Shown one piece after another: positions 1 through 7,822 of a stretch of DNA of 39,165 nt. Positions within the stretch are counted from its first letter, which is position 1, and each line of letters begins with the position of its first letter. The translations under genes and the position numbers were made by a program. The notes under the pieces were generated by a model. That model did not search any database, had not been told where the DNA came from, and was given only the letters and a program-made list of their open reading frames with translations. This DNA is from Chloroflexota bacterium (GTDB lineage Bacteria > Chloroflexota > UBA6077 > JACCZL01): NCBI GenBank assembly GCA_020845495.1, contig JADLFM010000217.1, positions 1-39,165 of the forward strand. Direction: 5' to 3'.

Positions 1-104
1 GGCGGGGTGGTCCCACCCGTTCCCTTCCCGAACACGGTCGTGAAACGCCCCAGCGCCGACGATACTGCGTGGGCAACTGCCTGGGACAATAGGTCGGTGC
101 CAGG
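1..104 (+). rRNA. rrf: 5S ribosomal RNA, 3' part
   Basis: The first ~104 bases read as the body and 3' end of a 5S rRNA. They contain the conserved CCCACCCGTTCCCTTCCCGA / GAACACGGTCGTGAAACGCC core, the GCGCCGACGATACTG segment and the closing GGTCGGTGCCAGG, whose 5' partner must lie before the window. The gene is therefore cut by the window edge and probably ends an rRNA operon. The exact 3' end (103-105) is estimated from the terminal stem. Confidence 0.93.
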
Positions 105-114
105 ACCTCCCCCC

Positions 115-144
115 TTGCTCTCTGCTCTGTCAACTTGCTACAAT
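115..144 (+). promoter_or_regulatory. Promoter for tRNA-fMet
   Basis: A sigma-70-type promoter: TTGCTC (115-120), an 18-bp spacer and TACAAT (139-144). It would start transcription near 151, just before the tRNA at 157. This suggests that tRNA-fMet is transcribed independently of the 5S gene. Confidence 0.6.
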
Positions 145-156
145 GCTGATACGCGA

Positions 157-231
<75 letters not shown>

Positions 232-236
232 ATCAG

Positions 237-265
237 GGCCAGGGCAATCGCCCTGGCCTTTTTGT
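237..265 (+). terminator. Rho-independent terminator after tRNA-fMet
   Basis: A perfect 9-bp GC-rich stem, GGCCAGGGC/GCCCTGGCC, with an AATC loop, is followed directly by TTTTTGT. It closes the tRNA-fMet transcription unit, so the following tRNA-Glu probably needs its own start. Confidence 0.9.
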
Positions 266-345
266 CGCCTTCGACATCACCCTGCCACCCGAGAGAGGAG
301 CGAGTGGCCGCGAACACCCGTTGGACCGGTACACTTCTCCTCGAC

Positions 346-422
346 GCCCCCATCGTCTAGTGGCCCAGGACGCCGCCCTTTCAAGGCGGAGATCAGGGGT
401 TCGAATCCCCTTGGGGGCACCA
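346..422 (+). tRNA. tRNA-Glu (TTC)
   Basis: The acceptor stem GCCCCCA pairs with TGGGGGC. The anticodon arm CCGCC-CTTTCAA-GGCGG gives anticodon TTC, and the T-arm is AGGGG-TTCGAAT-CCCCT. CCA is encoded. The gene follows the tRNA-fMet terminator. A TACACT (330-335) just upstream could be its -10 box, but no convincing -35 is visible. Confidence 0.95.
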
Positions 423-440
423 CGGTATCCCGAGCGGCCG

Positions 441-470
441 ACAGCGCCCCTCCACTCGGAGGGACGCTGT
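441..470 (+). terminator. Hairpin after tRNA-Glu
   Basis: ACAGCGCCCCTCC and GGAGGGACGCTGT form a 13-bp stem with one mismatch and an ACTC loop, about 20 nt after the tRNA. There is no real T-tract, so it may be a processing or stabilising hairpin rather than a strong intrinsic terminator. The rest of 471-669 holds no gene that I can support. Confidence 0.4.
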
Positions 471-669
471 GGCGTTGTCGGGCGAGCACGGCCGTCGATG
501 GGCGCCGGCCCGACTGGACGTCCGTTTAGCGGGTGGTGGTGTCACTCGTGAAGCAGACCATGGCAGTAGACCATGGCGGCGCTGGCGCTGTTGCTCTCCT
601 TCTTCCTCTCCAGCGCTCACGTCGTCCACGCGCCGGCACCTGAAACGCGGAGTCAGAACCGGGTTGGCC

Positions 670-1821
670 TCATCGGTCGCCGGCGCGGCGCTCCCAGCCA
701 GAGTCGAAGAGGCGCAGGAAGTTCTTCTCGTGGTACGGGTAGTTCAGCAGTGCCTGCTCGTCGATCTCTACGCCGATGCCCGGGCGGTTCGGGACTTCCA
801 GGTAGCCATCCTTGATCTCTACGCTGCCCCGCACCACCTCGCGCGCCCATTCGACGAGCGAATCGTCGAAGCACTCCTGAATCAACAGGTTCGGGAGTGT
901 TGCGCCAACCTGGACGTTCACCATCGTCGAGAGCGGGCTCTGGGCGTTGTGCGGCGCGAGCCACGCCCCATGCGCCTCGGCTAACCCGGCGATCTTGCGC
1001 ATGCCGGTGAAGCCACCAGTGTGGAGCATCTCTGGCTGGATGATGCCGACCACGCCAGGCGCCAGGAGGTCGCGAAACTCCGCAAGGGTGCTGAAACGTT
1101 CGCCGGAGGCGACTGGAACCGGGATCTGCCGGGCGACCTCGGCCGTCGCTGGAATGTCGAAGGCATTGACGGGTGCCTCGAACCAGAGCGGGCGATAGTC
1201 GGCCAGGGCCCGGCCAATCCGCACGGCCGTCGTGACCGCGAAGCGATCGTGCCCCTCGATCATGATGTCCACCTCGTCGCTCACCGCTTCGCGGACGGCG
1301 CGCACGAGTGAGAGCGACCGTTTCTCCTCGCCACCGTCCAGATGTCCGTACGCACTGCCGAACGGGTCGAACTTCAACCCGGTGTAGCCTCGCTCGACCA
1401 GCGCCCGTGCCCGCTCGGCGAAGAAGGACGGCTCGCGTGGCCCCTGGTACCAGCCGTTGGCGTACGCCCGGATCCGGCCGCGCATCGCCCCGCCAAGAAG
1501 GGTGTGGATCGGGACGCCGAGCGACTTGCCGAGGATGTCCCAGCAGGCCATCTCGATGGCCGTCATCGCCGTCAGGGCGACGTTACTGGCGGGTAGGTAC
1601 AGCGCCCTGGCTATCGAGTCCCATAACTCGTTGATCCTGGTCGGGTCCGCACCCACGTAGAGCGGCTTCATCTCATGCAGGGCCGCTTCGGCCGGGCGGG
1701 TCGAGAGCCCCATCGTCGCCTCGGACCAACCGACGATGCCCTCGTCGGTCTCCAACTTCAGGAAGACCCAGTTCTTCCAGGGGTTACCTACGACAAACGT
1801 CTTCGCGTCCGTGATACGCAC
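670..1821 (-). CDS. Enolase-superfamily dehydratase, mandelate racemase type
   Basis: A 383-aa protein of the mandelate racemase/muconate lactonizing enzyme family, close in pattern to sugar-acid dehydratases such as galactonate dehydratase. These enzymes abstract a proton next to a carboxylate, using Mg2+ held by three acidic residues. Visible motifs are K150-x-D152 on the second barrel strand, E189 followed by H191 (IEGHDRF), E215 (WFEAP), E241 (SGERF) and H291 (APHNAQSP). The N-terminal capping domain covers about residues 1-125. The start is GTG with a weak GGGAG upstream. It is transcribed away from a second member of the same superfamily at 2084. The substrate cannot be read from sequence; an acid sugar is likely, given the ABC transporter and tautomerase nearby. 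Confidence 0.9.
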   Translation of the reverse strand: MRITDAKTFVVGNPWKNWVFLKLETDEGIVGWSEATMGLSTRPAEAALHEMKPLYVGADPTRINELWDSIARALYLPASNVALTAMTAIEMACWDILGKSLGVPIHTLLGGAMRGRIRAYANGWYQGPREPSFFAERARALVERGYTGLKFDPFGSAYGHLDGGEEKRSLSLVRAVREAVSDEVDIMIEGHDRFAVTTAVRIGRALADYRPLWFEAPVNAFDIPATAEVARQIPVPVASGERFSTLAEFRDLLAPGVVGIIQPEMLHTGGFTGMRKIAGLAEAHGAWLAPHNAQSPLSTMVNVQVGATLPNLLIQECFDDSLVEWAREVVRGSVEIKDGYLEVPNRPGIGVEIDEQALLNYPYHEKNFLRLFDSGWERRAGDR

Positions 1822-1848
1822 GATCAGTCTCCCGTGATGAGTGTCCGT

Positions 1849-1911
1849 CCCCCCTCACCCCCCGACTCCCTCTCCCGCACGCGGGTTCAGGGGGCCGGGG
1901 GGTGAGGGGGG
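1849..1911. repeat. REP-like GC-rich hairpin (CCCTCACCC family)
   Basis: The arms 1849-1864 and 1896-1911 are a perfect 16-bp inverted repeat of the CCCTCACCC type, separated by a partly paired interior. It lies between two divergent genes, so it cannot be a terminator for either. A related, larger hairpin occurs at 25966-26018. Confidence 0.6.
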
Positions 1912-1996
1912 GATCTGCGCCGCCGAATCGACTACCCTGTGTTGTACGCCAGGGATAGCGCCACCCGGGTGGGGCGACGTCCCAACGTGTAATTCA

Positions 1997-2018
1997 CCAG
2001 ACACGCCGGCGTGTCTGG
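1997..2018. promoter_or_regulatory. 22-bp perfect palindrome, candidate operator
   Basis: CCAGACACGCC is followed immediately by its exact complement, GGCGTGTCTGG. It lies 65 bp before the GTG of the enolase-family gene at 2084, within the divergent intergenic region. A perfect palindrome without a loop suits a dimeric repressor or activator site rather than an RNA hairpin. No regulator gene is in the window. Confidence 0.5.
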
Positions 2019-2083
2019 ATCGCGTGTTTTCGGCATTACAGGGGGTACCCGGAACGCCGGCTCGGAGTCTGGAGGGAGCTAGA

Positions 2084-3298
2084 GTGAAAGTCACCCGTAT
2101 CGAGACGATTCAGACGCCAACCCATCCGAACGTGGTCTGGGTCCGGCTGCACACGGACGATGGGCTTGTCGGCCTGGGTGAGACATTCCACGGCCCAGCC
2201 GCCGCTGCCGCCTACATTCACGAGACGGTCGCGCCGTATTTGCTTGGCAGGGATCCGCGCGCGGTTGAGCAGCACTACAGCGCACTCAGCGGACGCATGA
2301 GCCATCGCGCCATCAGCGCCGAGATGCGCGGGCTCTCCGCGATCGACATCGCCCTCTGGGATCTCTTCGGTCAGAGTGTTGGGCTGCCGATCTACGCCTG
2401 TCTGGGTGGTCCCGTCCGTGAACGAATCCGGATCTACAACACCTGTGCCGGCTACGGCTACAACGTGTACAAGTCGGCGCGGCCAGGCATGGGCTTCGCG
2501 GCCTCCTGGGGCGTCGGCGAGCACGAGGGACCGTACGAGGATCTCGCCAAGTGGCTCACTCAGGGCCGCGCTGGCGACCTTGCCCGCGAGTTGCTCGAGA
2601 TGGGCATCACCGCCATGAAGATCTGGCCCTTCGACCAGTTTGCGGACGCGACGAACGGCCAGCACATCACGCCGGATCTGATCGAGCGGGGCGTCGAGCC
2701 GTTCCGCCAGATCCGCGAAGCGGTCGGGATGCAGATGGAGATCGCCGTCGAACTGCACTCGCGTTGGAATCTCCAGTCAGCTATCCGCATCGCCGAGGCA
2801 CTCGAAGAGATCAAGCCGATGTGGTACGAGGATCCGATCCGGATGGACAACCCCGATGCGCTGGCCGAGTTAGCGCGCCGGACCCGGGTGCCGATTACAG
2901 CCTCGGAGACGCTGGCTGGCCGCTTCGCCTTCCGCGAGATGCTGGCGAAGGACGCCATCGGCATCGTCATGTTCGATCCGGTCTGGGTCGGCGGCGTCTC
3001 GGAGGCCCGGCGGATTGCCGCGCTGGCCGAAGCCCACCATCGCCCGTTCGCCCCGCACGATTGCACCGGCCCGGTGGCGTACATCGTCGGCACCCACCTC
3101 TGTCAGGCGCTCCCGAACGCCATGATTCAGGAGGGCGTCCGCGCCTACTACCACGGCTGGTATCCGACCGTCATCACCGAACTGCCGACCATCGAGCGCG
3201 GCTTCGTCTCGGCGCCGACCGGGCCGGGCCTGGGCGCACGCCTGCGCGACGACTTCCTCGCGCGTGACGAGGTGACTACCCACTCGTCGACACTGTAA
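2084..3298 (+). CDS. Enolase-superfamily enzyme, mandelate racemase type
   Basis: A 404-aa second member of the mandelate racemase/enolase superfamily. It has K179 (AMKIWPF), E223-L-H225 (AVELHSRWN), E249 (WYEDPI), E275 (ASETLAGR) and H325 (FAPHDCTGP), the positions expected for the three metal ligands and the general acid/base groups. The reading frame is open further upstream to 1841, but the start at GTG 2084 is chosen because GGAGGG lies 7 nt before it and the family's N-terminal KVTRIET begins there. It is divergent from the paralog at 670-1821 and precedes a tautomerase by 119 bp. Its motifs differ from the first gene, so the two probably act on different substrates. Which acid is used is not determinable here. 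Confidence 0.9.
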   Translation: MKVTRIETIQTPTHPNVVWVRLHTDDGLVGLGETFHGPAAAAAYIHETVAPYLLGRDPRAVEQHYSALSGRMSHRAISAEMRGLSAIDIALWDLFGQSVGLPIYACLGGPVRERIRIYNTCAGYGYNVYKSARPGMGFAASWGVGEHEGPYEDLAKWLTQGRAGDLARELLEMGITAMKIWPFDQFADATNGQHITPDLIERGVEPFRQIREAVGMQMEIAVELHSRWNLQSAIRIAEALEEIKPMWYEDPIRMDNPDALAELARRTRVPITASETLAGRFAFREMLAKDAIGIVMFDPVWVGGVSEARRIAALAEAHHRPFAPHDCTGPVAYIVGTHLCQALPNAMIQEGVRAYYHGWYPTVITELPTIERGFVSAPTGPGLGARLRDDFLARDEVTTHSSTL

Positions 3299-3417
3299 CT
3301 ACCGTCCGGCGGGCGGGGTGAGCCGTTTCGGCCGCACGGGCACGCGAGCTCGTCTCCGCCCGCCACGACGCCGTTTAGCGTCGCCCGTGTGGCACGATGC
3401 CCTGATGGAGGCAGGCT

Positions 3418-3807
3418 ATGCCCTACCTGCAAGTCGATCTGCCCGTGCGCGTCGCGGCGGACGTCAAGCGGCGCACCGCCTTTCGGCTCGGCTGCCTCTA
3501 CGCCGAGGTCATGCAGACCCGGCGGACCCAGGTGAACGTCGGGTTTCGCGAACTTGGCCCCGACAACCTCTTCCGCTGCCAGGATGACGGCGTCGAATCG
3601 GCGGTCGTGGTCCAGTGCGACATCCGGCGCGGACGCCCGGCCGAACAGCGGCTGCGTCTCGCCGAAGCGATCCGCGATCTCTGCACCGAGACGTTCGGTG
3701 TCCATCCGGAACAAGTCGTCGTCGAGTTCACCCAGCACCCCGGCGACGAGATGTTCCGCGACAATGCCTGGGGCCGTGAGTGGAGCCAGGCAGAAGCTGG
3801 CAGGTAG
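3418..3807 (+). CDS. Tautomerase/MIF-superfamily protein
   Basis: A 129-aa protein starting Met-Pro-Tyr-Leu. In the 4-oxalocrotonate tautomerase/MIF superfamily, removal of Met leaves an N-terminal proline that is the catalytic base. About 130 aa matches the longer two-repeat members, such as malonate semialdehyde decarboxylase and MIF-like proteins. The segment VVVQCDIRRGRPAEQRLRLA (about 63-82) matches the family's strand plus Arg-Gly-Arg/Glu-Gln helix start, giving candidate substrate-binding arginines at 70, 71 and 73. GGAGG lies 6 nt before the ATG. It follows the enolase-family gene on the same strand, which suggests a shared acid or keto-acid catabolic pathway (inference). Confidence 0.82.
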   Translation: MPYLQVDLPVRVAADVKRRTAFRLGCLYAEVMQTRRTQVNVGFRELGPDNLFRCQDDGVESAVVVQCDIRRGRPAEQRLRLAEAIRDLCTETFGVHPEQVVVEFTQHPGDEMFRDNAWGREWSQAEAGR

Positions 3808-3818
3808 ACAAGCCCTCA

Positions 3819-3900
3819 GGTGTCAATCCTCAGCAGTCAGTTTTCAAGGCCGGGCCGGCCCCAGACCCACTCCTGAGCCTGACACCTGAGGACTGACACC
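3819..3900. repeat. 82-bp inverted-repeat element (MITE-like), copy 1
   Basis: Terminal arms 3819-3840 and 3879-3900 are 22-bp inverted repeats with three mismatches, enclosing a GC-rich centre. The arms are built from TCAG/CTGA words, and the inner part of the left arm (CAGCAGTCAGTT) nearly matches CAGCCGTCAGTT in the element at 24570-24664. It lies between the convergent tautomerase and permease genes, so it could also fold as a bidirectional terminator-like RNA hairpin. Confidence 0.55.
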
Positions 3901-3913
3901 TCGTTTGCCCGTC

Positions 3914-4822
3914 TCACGCCTGTCCCCGTCCCCGTAGGCGCGGGTCCAGGAGCTGCCGCAGGCCGTCGCCGAACAGGTTGAACCCGAGGACCGCGATGAA
4001 GATGGCGAGACCGGGATAGATCGACAGCCAGGGCGCCGTGCTCAAGTACTGGTAGCCTGCCTGGAGGCTCGAGCCCCAACTTGGCGTCGGAGGGCGCACG
4101 CCGAGGCCCAGGAACGAGAGCGACGCTTCGGTCAAGATCGCGGAGCTGACGTTCAGCGAGCCCTGCACGACGATCGGCGCGGTCACGTTCGGCCAGATGT
4201 GACGGAACATCAGGCGGCGCGGCTTCGCGCCGAGCAAGCGGGCGGCGACGACGAATTCGCGCTCCCGCACCGACAAGACCTGGCCGCGCACCAGCCGGGC
4301 GTACGATGGCATATACACGATGCCGATGGCGATCATGACGTTGACGATGCCCGTTCCGAGCGCGGCCGTGATCGCCAGCGCCAGCACCAGCGCCGGGAAG
4401 GCATACACCGCGTCCATCATCCGCATCAGGATCTCGTCGACCCAGCCGCGATAGAAGCCGGCAATCAGCCCGAGCGTTACCCCGATGGTCAGAGCGATGC
4501 CGACCGCGATCACGCCCACCTGAAGCGAGATTCGCGTGCCGTACACCACCCGCGAGTAGACGTCCCGCCCGACCTGATCGGTGCCGAACGGATGATCGAG
4601 GCTGGGTGGGCGCAAGAGGGACGTGTAGTCCTGGTAGTTCGGGTCGTAGGGCGTCAGGAAGTCGGCAGTGGCTGCCAGGAAGATCATCGTGGCCAGTACC
4701 ACCAGCCCGATCCAGATGCGAGGCGAGAGTGAGCGCCAGCGGAAGCGGCGGCGCGGAGGCCCGAGCGGCACCGCAAGCTCGGCGACAGTGGCGACGTCGA
4801 CGGCGGAAGTCTGTCCAATCAT
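3914..4822 (-). CDS. dppC: ABC transporter permease, DppC/OppC type
   Basis: A 302-aa inner-membrane permease of the peptide/nickel (Opp/Dpp) importer family. A cytoplasmic N-terminus of about 30 aa precedes the first membrane helix (IWIGLVVLATMIFLA). Then come the family's HPFGTDQVGRDVYSRVVYG segment, about six helices in all and the EAA coupling loop near residues 195-220 (REFVVAARLLGAKPRRLMFR), which contacts the ATPase. The C-terminus has the typical FNLFGDGLRQLLDPRLRG. It follows dppB by 36 nt in the leftward operon. No ATPase gene lies in the window, so the ATPase must be encoded elsewhere. Confidence 0.92.
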   Translation of the reverse strand: MIGQTSAVDVATVAELAVPLGPPRRRFRWRSLSPRIWIGLVVLATMIFLAATADFLTPYDPNYQDYTSLLRPPSLDHPFGTDQVGRDVYSRVVYGTRISLQVGVIAVGIALTIGVTLGLIAGFYRGWVDEILMRMMDAVYAFPALVLALAITAALGTGIVNVMIAIGIVYMPSYARLVRGQVLSVREREFVVAARLLGAKPRRLMFRHIWPNVTAPIVVQGSLNVSSAILTEASLSFLGLGVRPPTPSWGSSLQAGYQYLSTAPWLSIYPGLAIFIAVLGFNLFGDGLRQLLDPRLRGRGQA

Positions 4823-4876
4823 CAGTCGTGCCGAATCCTTGTCATCAGTCGCAGGCCATCAGTCGTGTCGAATCCT
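4820..4876. repeat. Duplication at the dppB stop / dppC start junction
   Basis: The 20-bp string at 4857-4876, which contains the dppB stop codon, recurs with one mismatch at 4820-4839, where it supplies an AGGA and the region of the dppC ATG. A 9-bp partial copy (CATCAGTCG) lies at 4843-4851. Confidence 0.65.
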
Positions 4877-5815
4877 CGGGTCCAGGTAGCCGTACACGAT
4901 GTCGGTCGTCAGGTTCGCGAGCAGCACCGAGAGGGCCAGCACCAGGACCGATGCCTGAATGACCGGGAAGTCACGGAAGAAGATCGACTCGACGATCATC
5001 CGCCCCATCCCCGGGATCGAGAAGATCGTCTCGGTGATGACGGCGCCGCCGATCAGCGTGCCGACCTGCTGCCCCATGATCGTGACGACTGGGATCGCGG
5101 CATTCTTGAAGGCGTGGCGAAGGACGACCGGCCATTCCGCCAGCCCCTTCGAGCGGGCGGTCAGGATGTAATCCTGCTGGAGCACCTCCAGCAGCGCCGA
5201 GCGCACCTGCCGCATCAGGATCGCTGCCAGCCCGGTCCCGATGGTGAACGCGGGGAGCAGCATCAGTTTCAGGTTCTCGCCCAGATCTTCCCAGGGCGGA
5301 ACGTAGCCGGACGGCGGCAGCACGTGCAGCCAGACGGCGAAGGCGTAGATCAGCAGGATGCCCAGGAAGAAGTGCGGCACCGCCACCCCGCCGAGCGCTG
5401 CGAGCGTGGCTCCGAAGTCGGCCAGGGAGTTCGGCTTCAGTGCCGAGATGATCCCGGCCGGAAACGCGATCGCGACCGAGATGAGCGCCGCCAGAATCGC
5501 AAGCTCGAGCGTCGGGCCGACGTGGGTGATGATGGTCTCCCCGATGGGAGTTTTGTTGCGGATCGACGTCCCGAAGTCACCGTGGATCGCCCGCCCGGCC
5601 CAGTGCAGGTACTGGATCGGGATTGGATCGTCCAGCCCCATCTCCGCCCGTAGCGCGTAGTACGCCTGCTTGTTGTTGGCGTTTGCAAGCTCGTCGCCGA
5701 GAATGGCGAGCGCAGGATCGCCAGGCAGGAGGAGGATCAGCGAGAACGTAAAGATGCTGATGAGCACCAGGAGCGGGATCGTCGAGATCAACCGCCGCAC
5801 GATGAAGCGGGACAT
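4859..5815 (-). CDS. dppB: ABC transporter permease, DppB/OppB type
   Basis: A 318-aa permease with the hallmark start RFIVRRLISTIPLLVLISIF, the LLPGDPA loop and the segment GLDDPIPIQYLHWAGRAIHGDFGTS with some 60 residues of periplasmic loop before helix 2. The EAA loop is near 215-243 (DYILTARSKGLAEWPVVLRH), and the conserved end is YGYLDPRIRHD. About six membrane helices are visible. GGAGG lies 6 nt before the ATG. It forms the translocation channel with DppC and is fed by the binding protein encoded 100 bp upstream. Confidence 0.93.
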   Translation of the reverse strand: MSRFIVRRLISTIPLLVLISIFTFSLILLLPGDPALAILGDELANANNKQAYYALRAEMGLDDPIPIQYLHWAGRAIHGDFGTSIRNKTPIGETIITHVGPTLELAILAALISVAIAFPAGIISALKPNSLADFGATLAALGGVAVPHFFLGILLIYAFAVWLHVLPPSGYVPPWEDLGENLKLMLLPAFTIGTGLAAILMRQVRSALLEVLQQDYILTARSKGLAEWPVVLRHAFKNAAIPVVTIMGQQVGTLIGGAVITETIFSIPGMGRMIVESIFFRDFPVIQASVLVLALSVLLANLTTDIVYGYLDPRIRHD

Positions 5816-5915
5816 CCAGTGCCTCCAAGGGACTGGGGTCGTACGGAACGGGGGGGCAGCGGGCAGACCTGGCCGTTGTGACCTGGGGGAGCCAGCGTCC
5901 GGAGCACCGGACGAT

Positions 5916-7712
5916 CTAGCCGGTGACCCACACCTTCCGGAAGTTCCAGAGGCTCTCCATTGGCGGCGGGAGCGCCTGGAGCCGCTTATTCATGACCCAG
6001 TTCCAATTCTGCGTCCAGAGGAAGCCGTACACCGCTTTGTCGAAGAGTAGCCGCTGGAGTTTCTTGTATCGCTCGATACGCTCGTTACGATCGTAGGTGC
6101 TGGCGGCCGAGATGATCGCCTCGTCGATCTCCGGATCCTTCAAGCGTGCCTTCGCGAAGTTCCCGTTCGACCAGAAGTGGGCGCGGTACTCGTCGTCCGG
6201 GTCACCGGCGCTGCTCGCGCCACGCGTCGTCGTGAAGTCGTACTCGGCGCCGCCGGTCAGTAGGCGCTGATTCATCGCGACCCGTTCGAGCGCTTCGACC
6301 CTGGTGCGGATGCCCACCGCGTCGAACATCGACTTGAGCATCTCGGCCTGGAGCTTGTCGACGGCGCGAGCGATCACGAGGAACTCGACGTCGATCCCGT
6401 CCGGGTGCCCGGCCTCCTTCATCAAGGCCTTCGCCTTCTCAGGGTCGTACCAGTAGTACGGCAGGCTCTCGTCATAGCCGAGTGAGCCGGGGCGGGGGAA
6501 GTACTTCTCGGCTCGCCCAATGCCGGCCCCGAGCGCCTGGGCGAGCGCCTCGTGGTTGATGGCGTAGAGCGCCGCTTTGCGGAGATTGACGTTGTCGTGG
6601 AACTTGCCGCCGGCCGCGTTGAAGATGAGGCGGTAGGCGTTGCCGACCCAGTCGGCTTCGAGATAGTTGAGGTTCGGATCGGCTTTGGCTTCGGTGACGT
6701 CCTTGCCCTGGATCAACTCGGTGAAGTCGACGCTGCCGGCCTTCATCTCCAGCATGCGGACCGAGTCGTCGATGATCAGGCGATAGGTAATTCCGTCGAG
6801 GTACGGCAGTGCCTGACCGCTGGCGTCCTTCATCCAGTAGTTGTCGTTCCGCTTGACGATGACTCGATCGTTCTTCTTCCACTCGACGAACTGGAAGGGG
6901 CCGGTGCCGACCGGATTCGCGCCGGCCGCGTCGGCGCCCATCTTCTCGAACGCGACTTTCGACATCGGGAAGGTGTTCGGGTCGGAGAACTGCTCGAGGA
7001 TCGTGGGGGTGGGGCCGGTCAGGTTGATCTTGAGGGTGTACGGATCGACGACGGTGGTCGGGTTCTTCCAGTCGATCCCGCCCATCGAGCCTTTAGCGAC
7101 CGACTTCGGCTCGTTGATCCAACGGCCGATGTTCCAGGCCATGACATCGGCGTTGAAGTCGCTGCCGTCGTGGAACTTCACGCCCTTGCGGAGGTGGAAG
7201 ACGGCGTCCTTGTCGCCAAGCTCCCACTTCTCGGCCAGGCCAGGGGTGTAATCCCAGACACCCTGGTCGTTGCGCTCGTAGAAGACGAGCGAATCGTAGA
7301 CCACGTATTGCGTCGAGGTCGACGCAGTGTTGAAGGCGGTGTCGAAGGTAAGCCAGTCGTTCTGCATGGCGGCGGTGATCGTGCCGCCGCGCTTCGGCGG
7401 GCCGGCCGCCGGTTTGGCGGCTTCAGCCGGCCTGGTGGCTTCGGCAGGCTTCGCGGTCGTGGCCGCCCCGGTCGTGGCCGCCCCGGCCGCGGGCTTCGCG
7501 GCCGTTGCCGGAGCCGCACCGGCGGGTTTCGCCTCGGCTGCCGGTTTCGTCTGCACGGCCGGCGCCTGGGTAGGGGCGGTCGCCCCAGAGGATGGCGGCT
7601 GCGAGACGTCGCGGCGTAGGCAGGCGGTCAACGTCAGGAGCCCGGCGCTCCCGCCGAGCAGGCCGATCAAGCGTCGGCGCCCGATCCGCGATCCATCCTG
7701 GAAACGTGCCAT
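5916..7712 (-). CDS. Extracellular substrate-binding lipoprotein, family 5
   Basis: A 598-aa solute-binding protein of the SBP_bac_5 (DppA/OppA) family. The N-terminus has a twin-arginine run (IGRRRLIGLLGG) and a lipobox ending LTAC near residue 31, so it is probably exported by Tat and lipid-anchored. A low-complexity linker of Ala, Pro, Lys and Thr (about 40-108) tethers the domain. The mature domain shows GGTITAAM, the WELGDKDAVFHLRKGVKFHDG signature (about residues 160-180) and NPVGTGPFQFVEWK. Family members bind peptides, nickel chelates or oligosaccharides; the enolase and tautomerase neighbours suggest a sugar-acid or oligosaccharide ligand (inference). A strong GGGAGGG precedes the ATG, and it is the first gene of the transporter operon. 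Confidence 0.93.
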   Translation of the reverse strand: MARFQDGSRIGRRRLIGLLGGSAGLLTLTACLRRDVSQPPSSGATAPTQAPAVQTKPAAEAKPAGAAPATAAKPAAGAATTGAATTAKPAEATRPAEAAKPAAGPPKRGGTITAAMQNDWLTFDTAFNTASTSTQYVVYDSLVFYERNDQGVWDYTPGLAEKWELGDKDAVFHLRKGVKFHDGSDFNADVMAWNIGRWINEPKSVAKGSMGGIDWKNPTTVVDPYTLKINLTGPTPTILEQFSDPNTFPMSKVAFEKMGADAAGANPVGTGPFQFVEWKKNDRVIVKRNDNYWMKDASGQALPYLDGITYRLIIDDSVRMLEMKAGSVDFTELIQGKDVTEAKADPNLNYLEADWVGNAYRLIFNAAGGKFHDNVNLRKAALYAINHEALAQALGAGIGRAEKYFPRPGSLGYDESLPYYWYDPEKAKALMKEAGHPDGIDVEFLVIARAVDKLQAEMLKSMFDAVGIRTRVEALERVAMNQRLLTGGAEYDFTTTRGASSAGDPDDEYRAHFWSNGNFAKARLKDPEIDEAIISAASTYDRNERIERYKKLQRLLFDKAVYGFLWTQNWNWVMNKRLQALPPPMESLWNFRKVWVTG

Positions 7713-7822
7713 TGTTTCCCTCCCGCGTGTACAGAGCCGTGAGTACCGAGCCGTCCGTCGCCGGCGGCGGACGGCAACAAGATCACCCGTACTGGCTCCC
7801 GTCTAGCTCCCTGGAGCGCGCG

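Noticed and set aside
573..815. Small secreted protein starting MAALALLLSFFLSS
   Set aside because: It has no ribosome binding site, runs into the antisense of the enolase-family gene, and has no conserved pattern.
1849..1911. Terminator
   Set aside because: It lies between two divergent genes, so it cannot end either transcript; better called a REP-like repeat.
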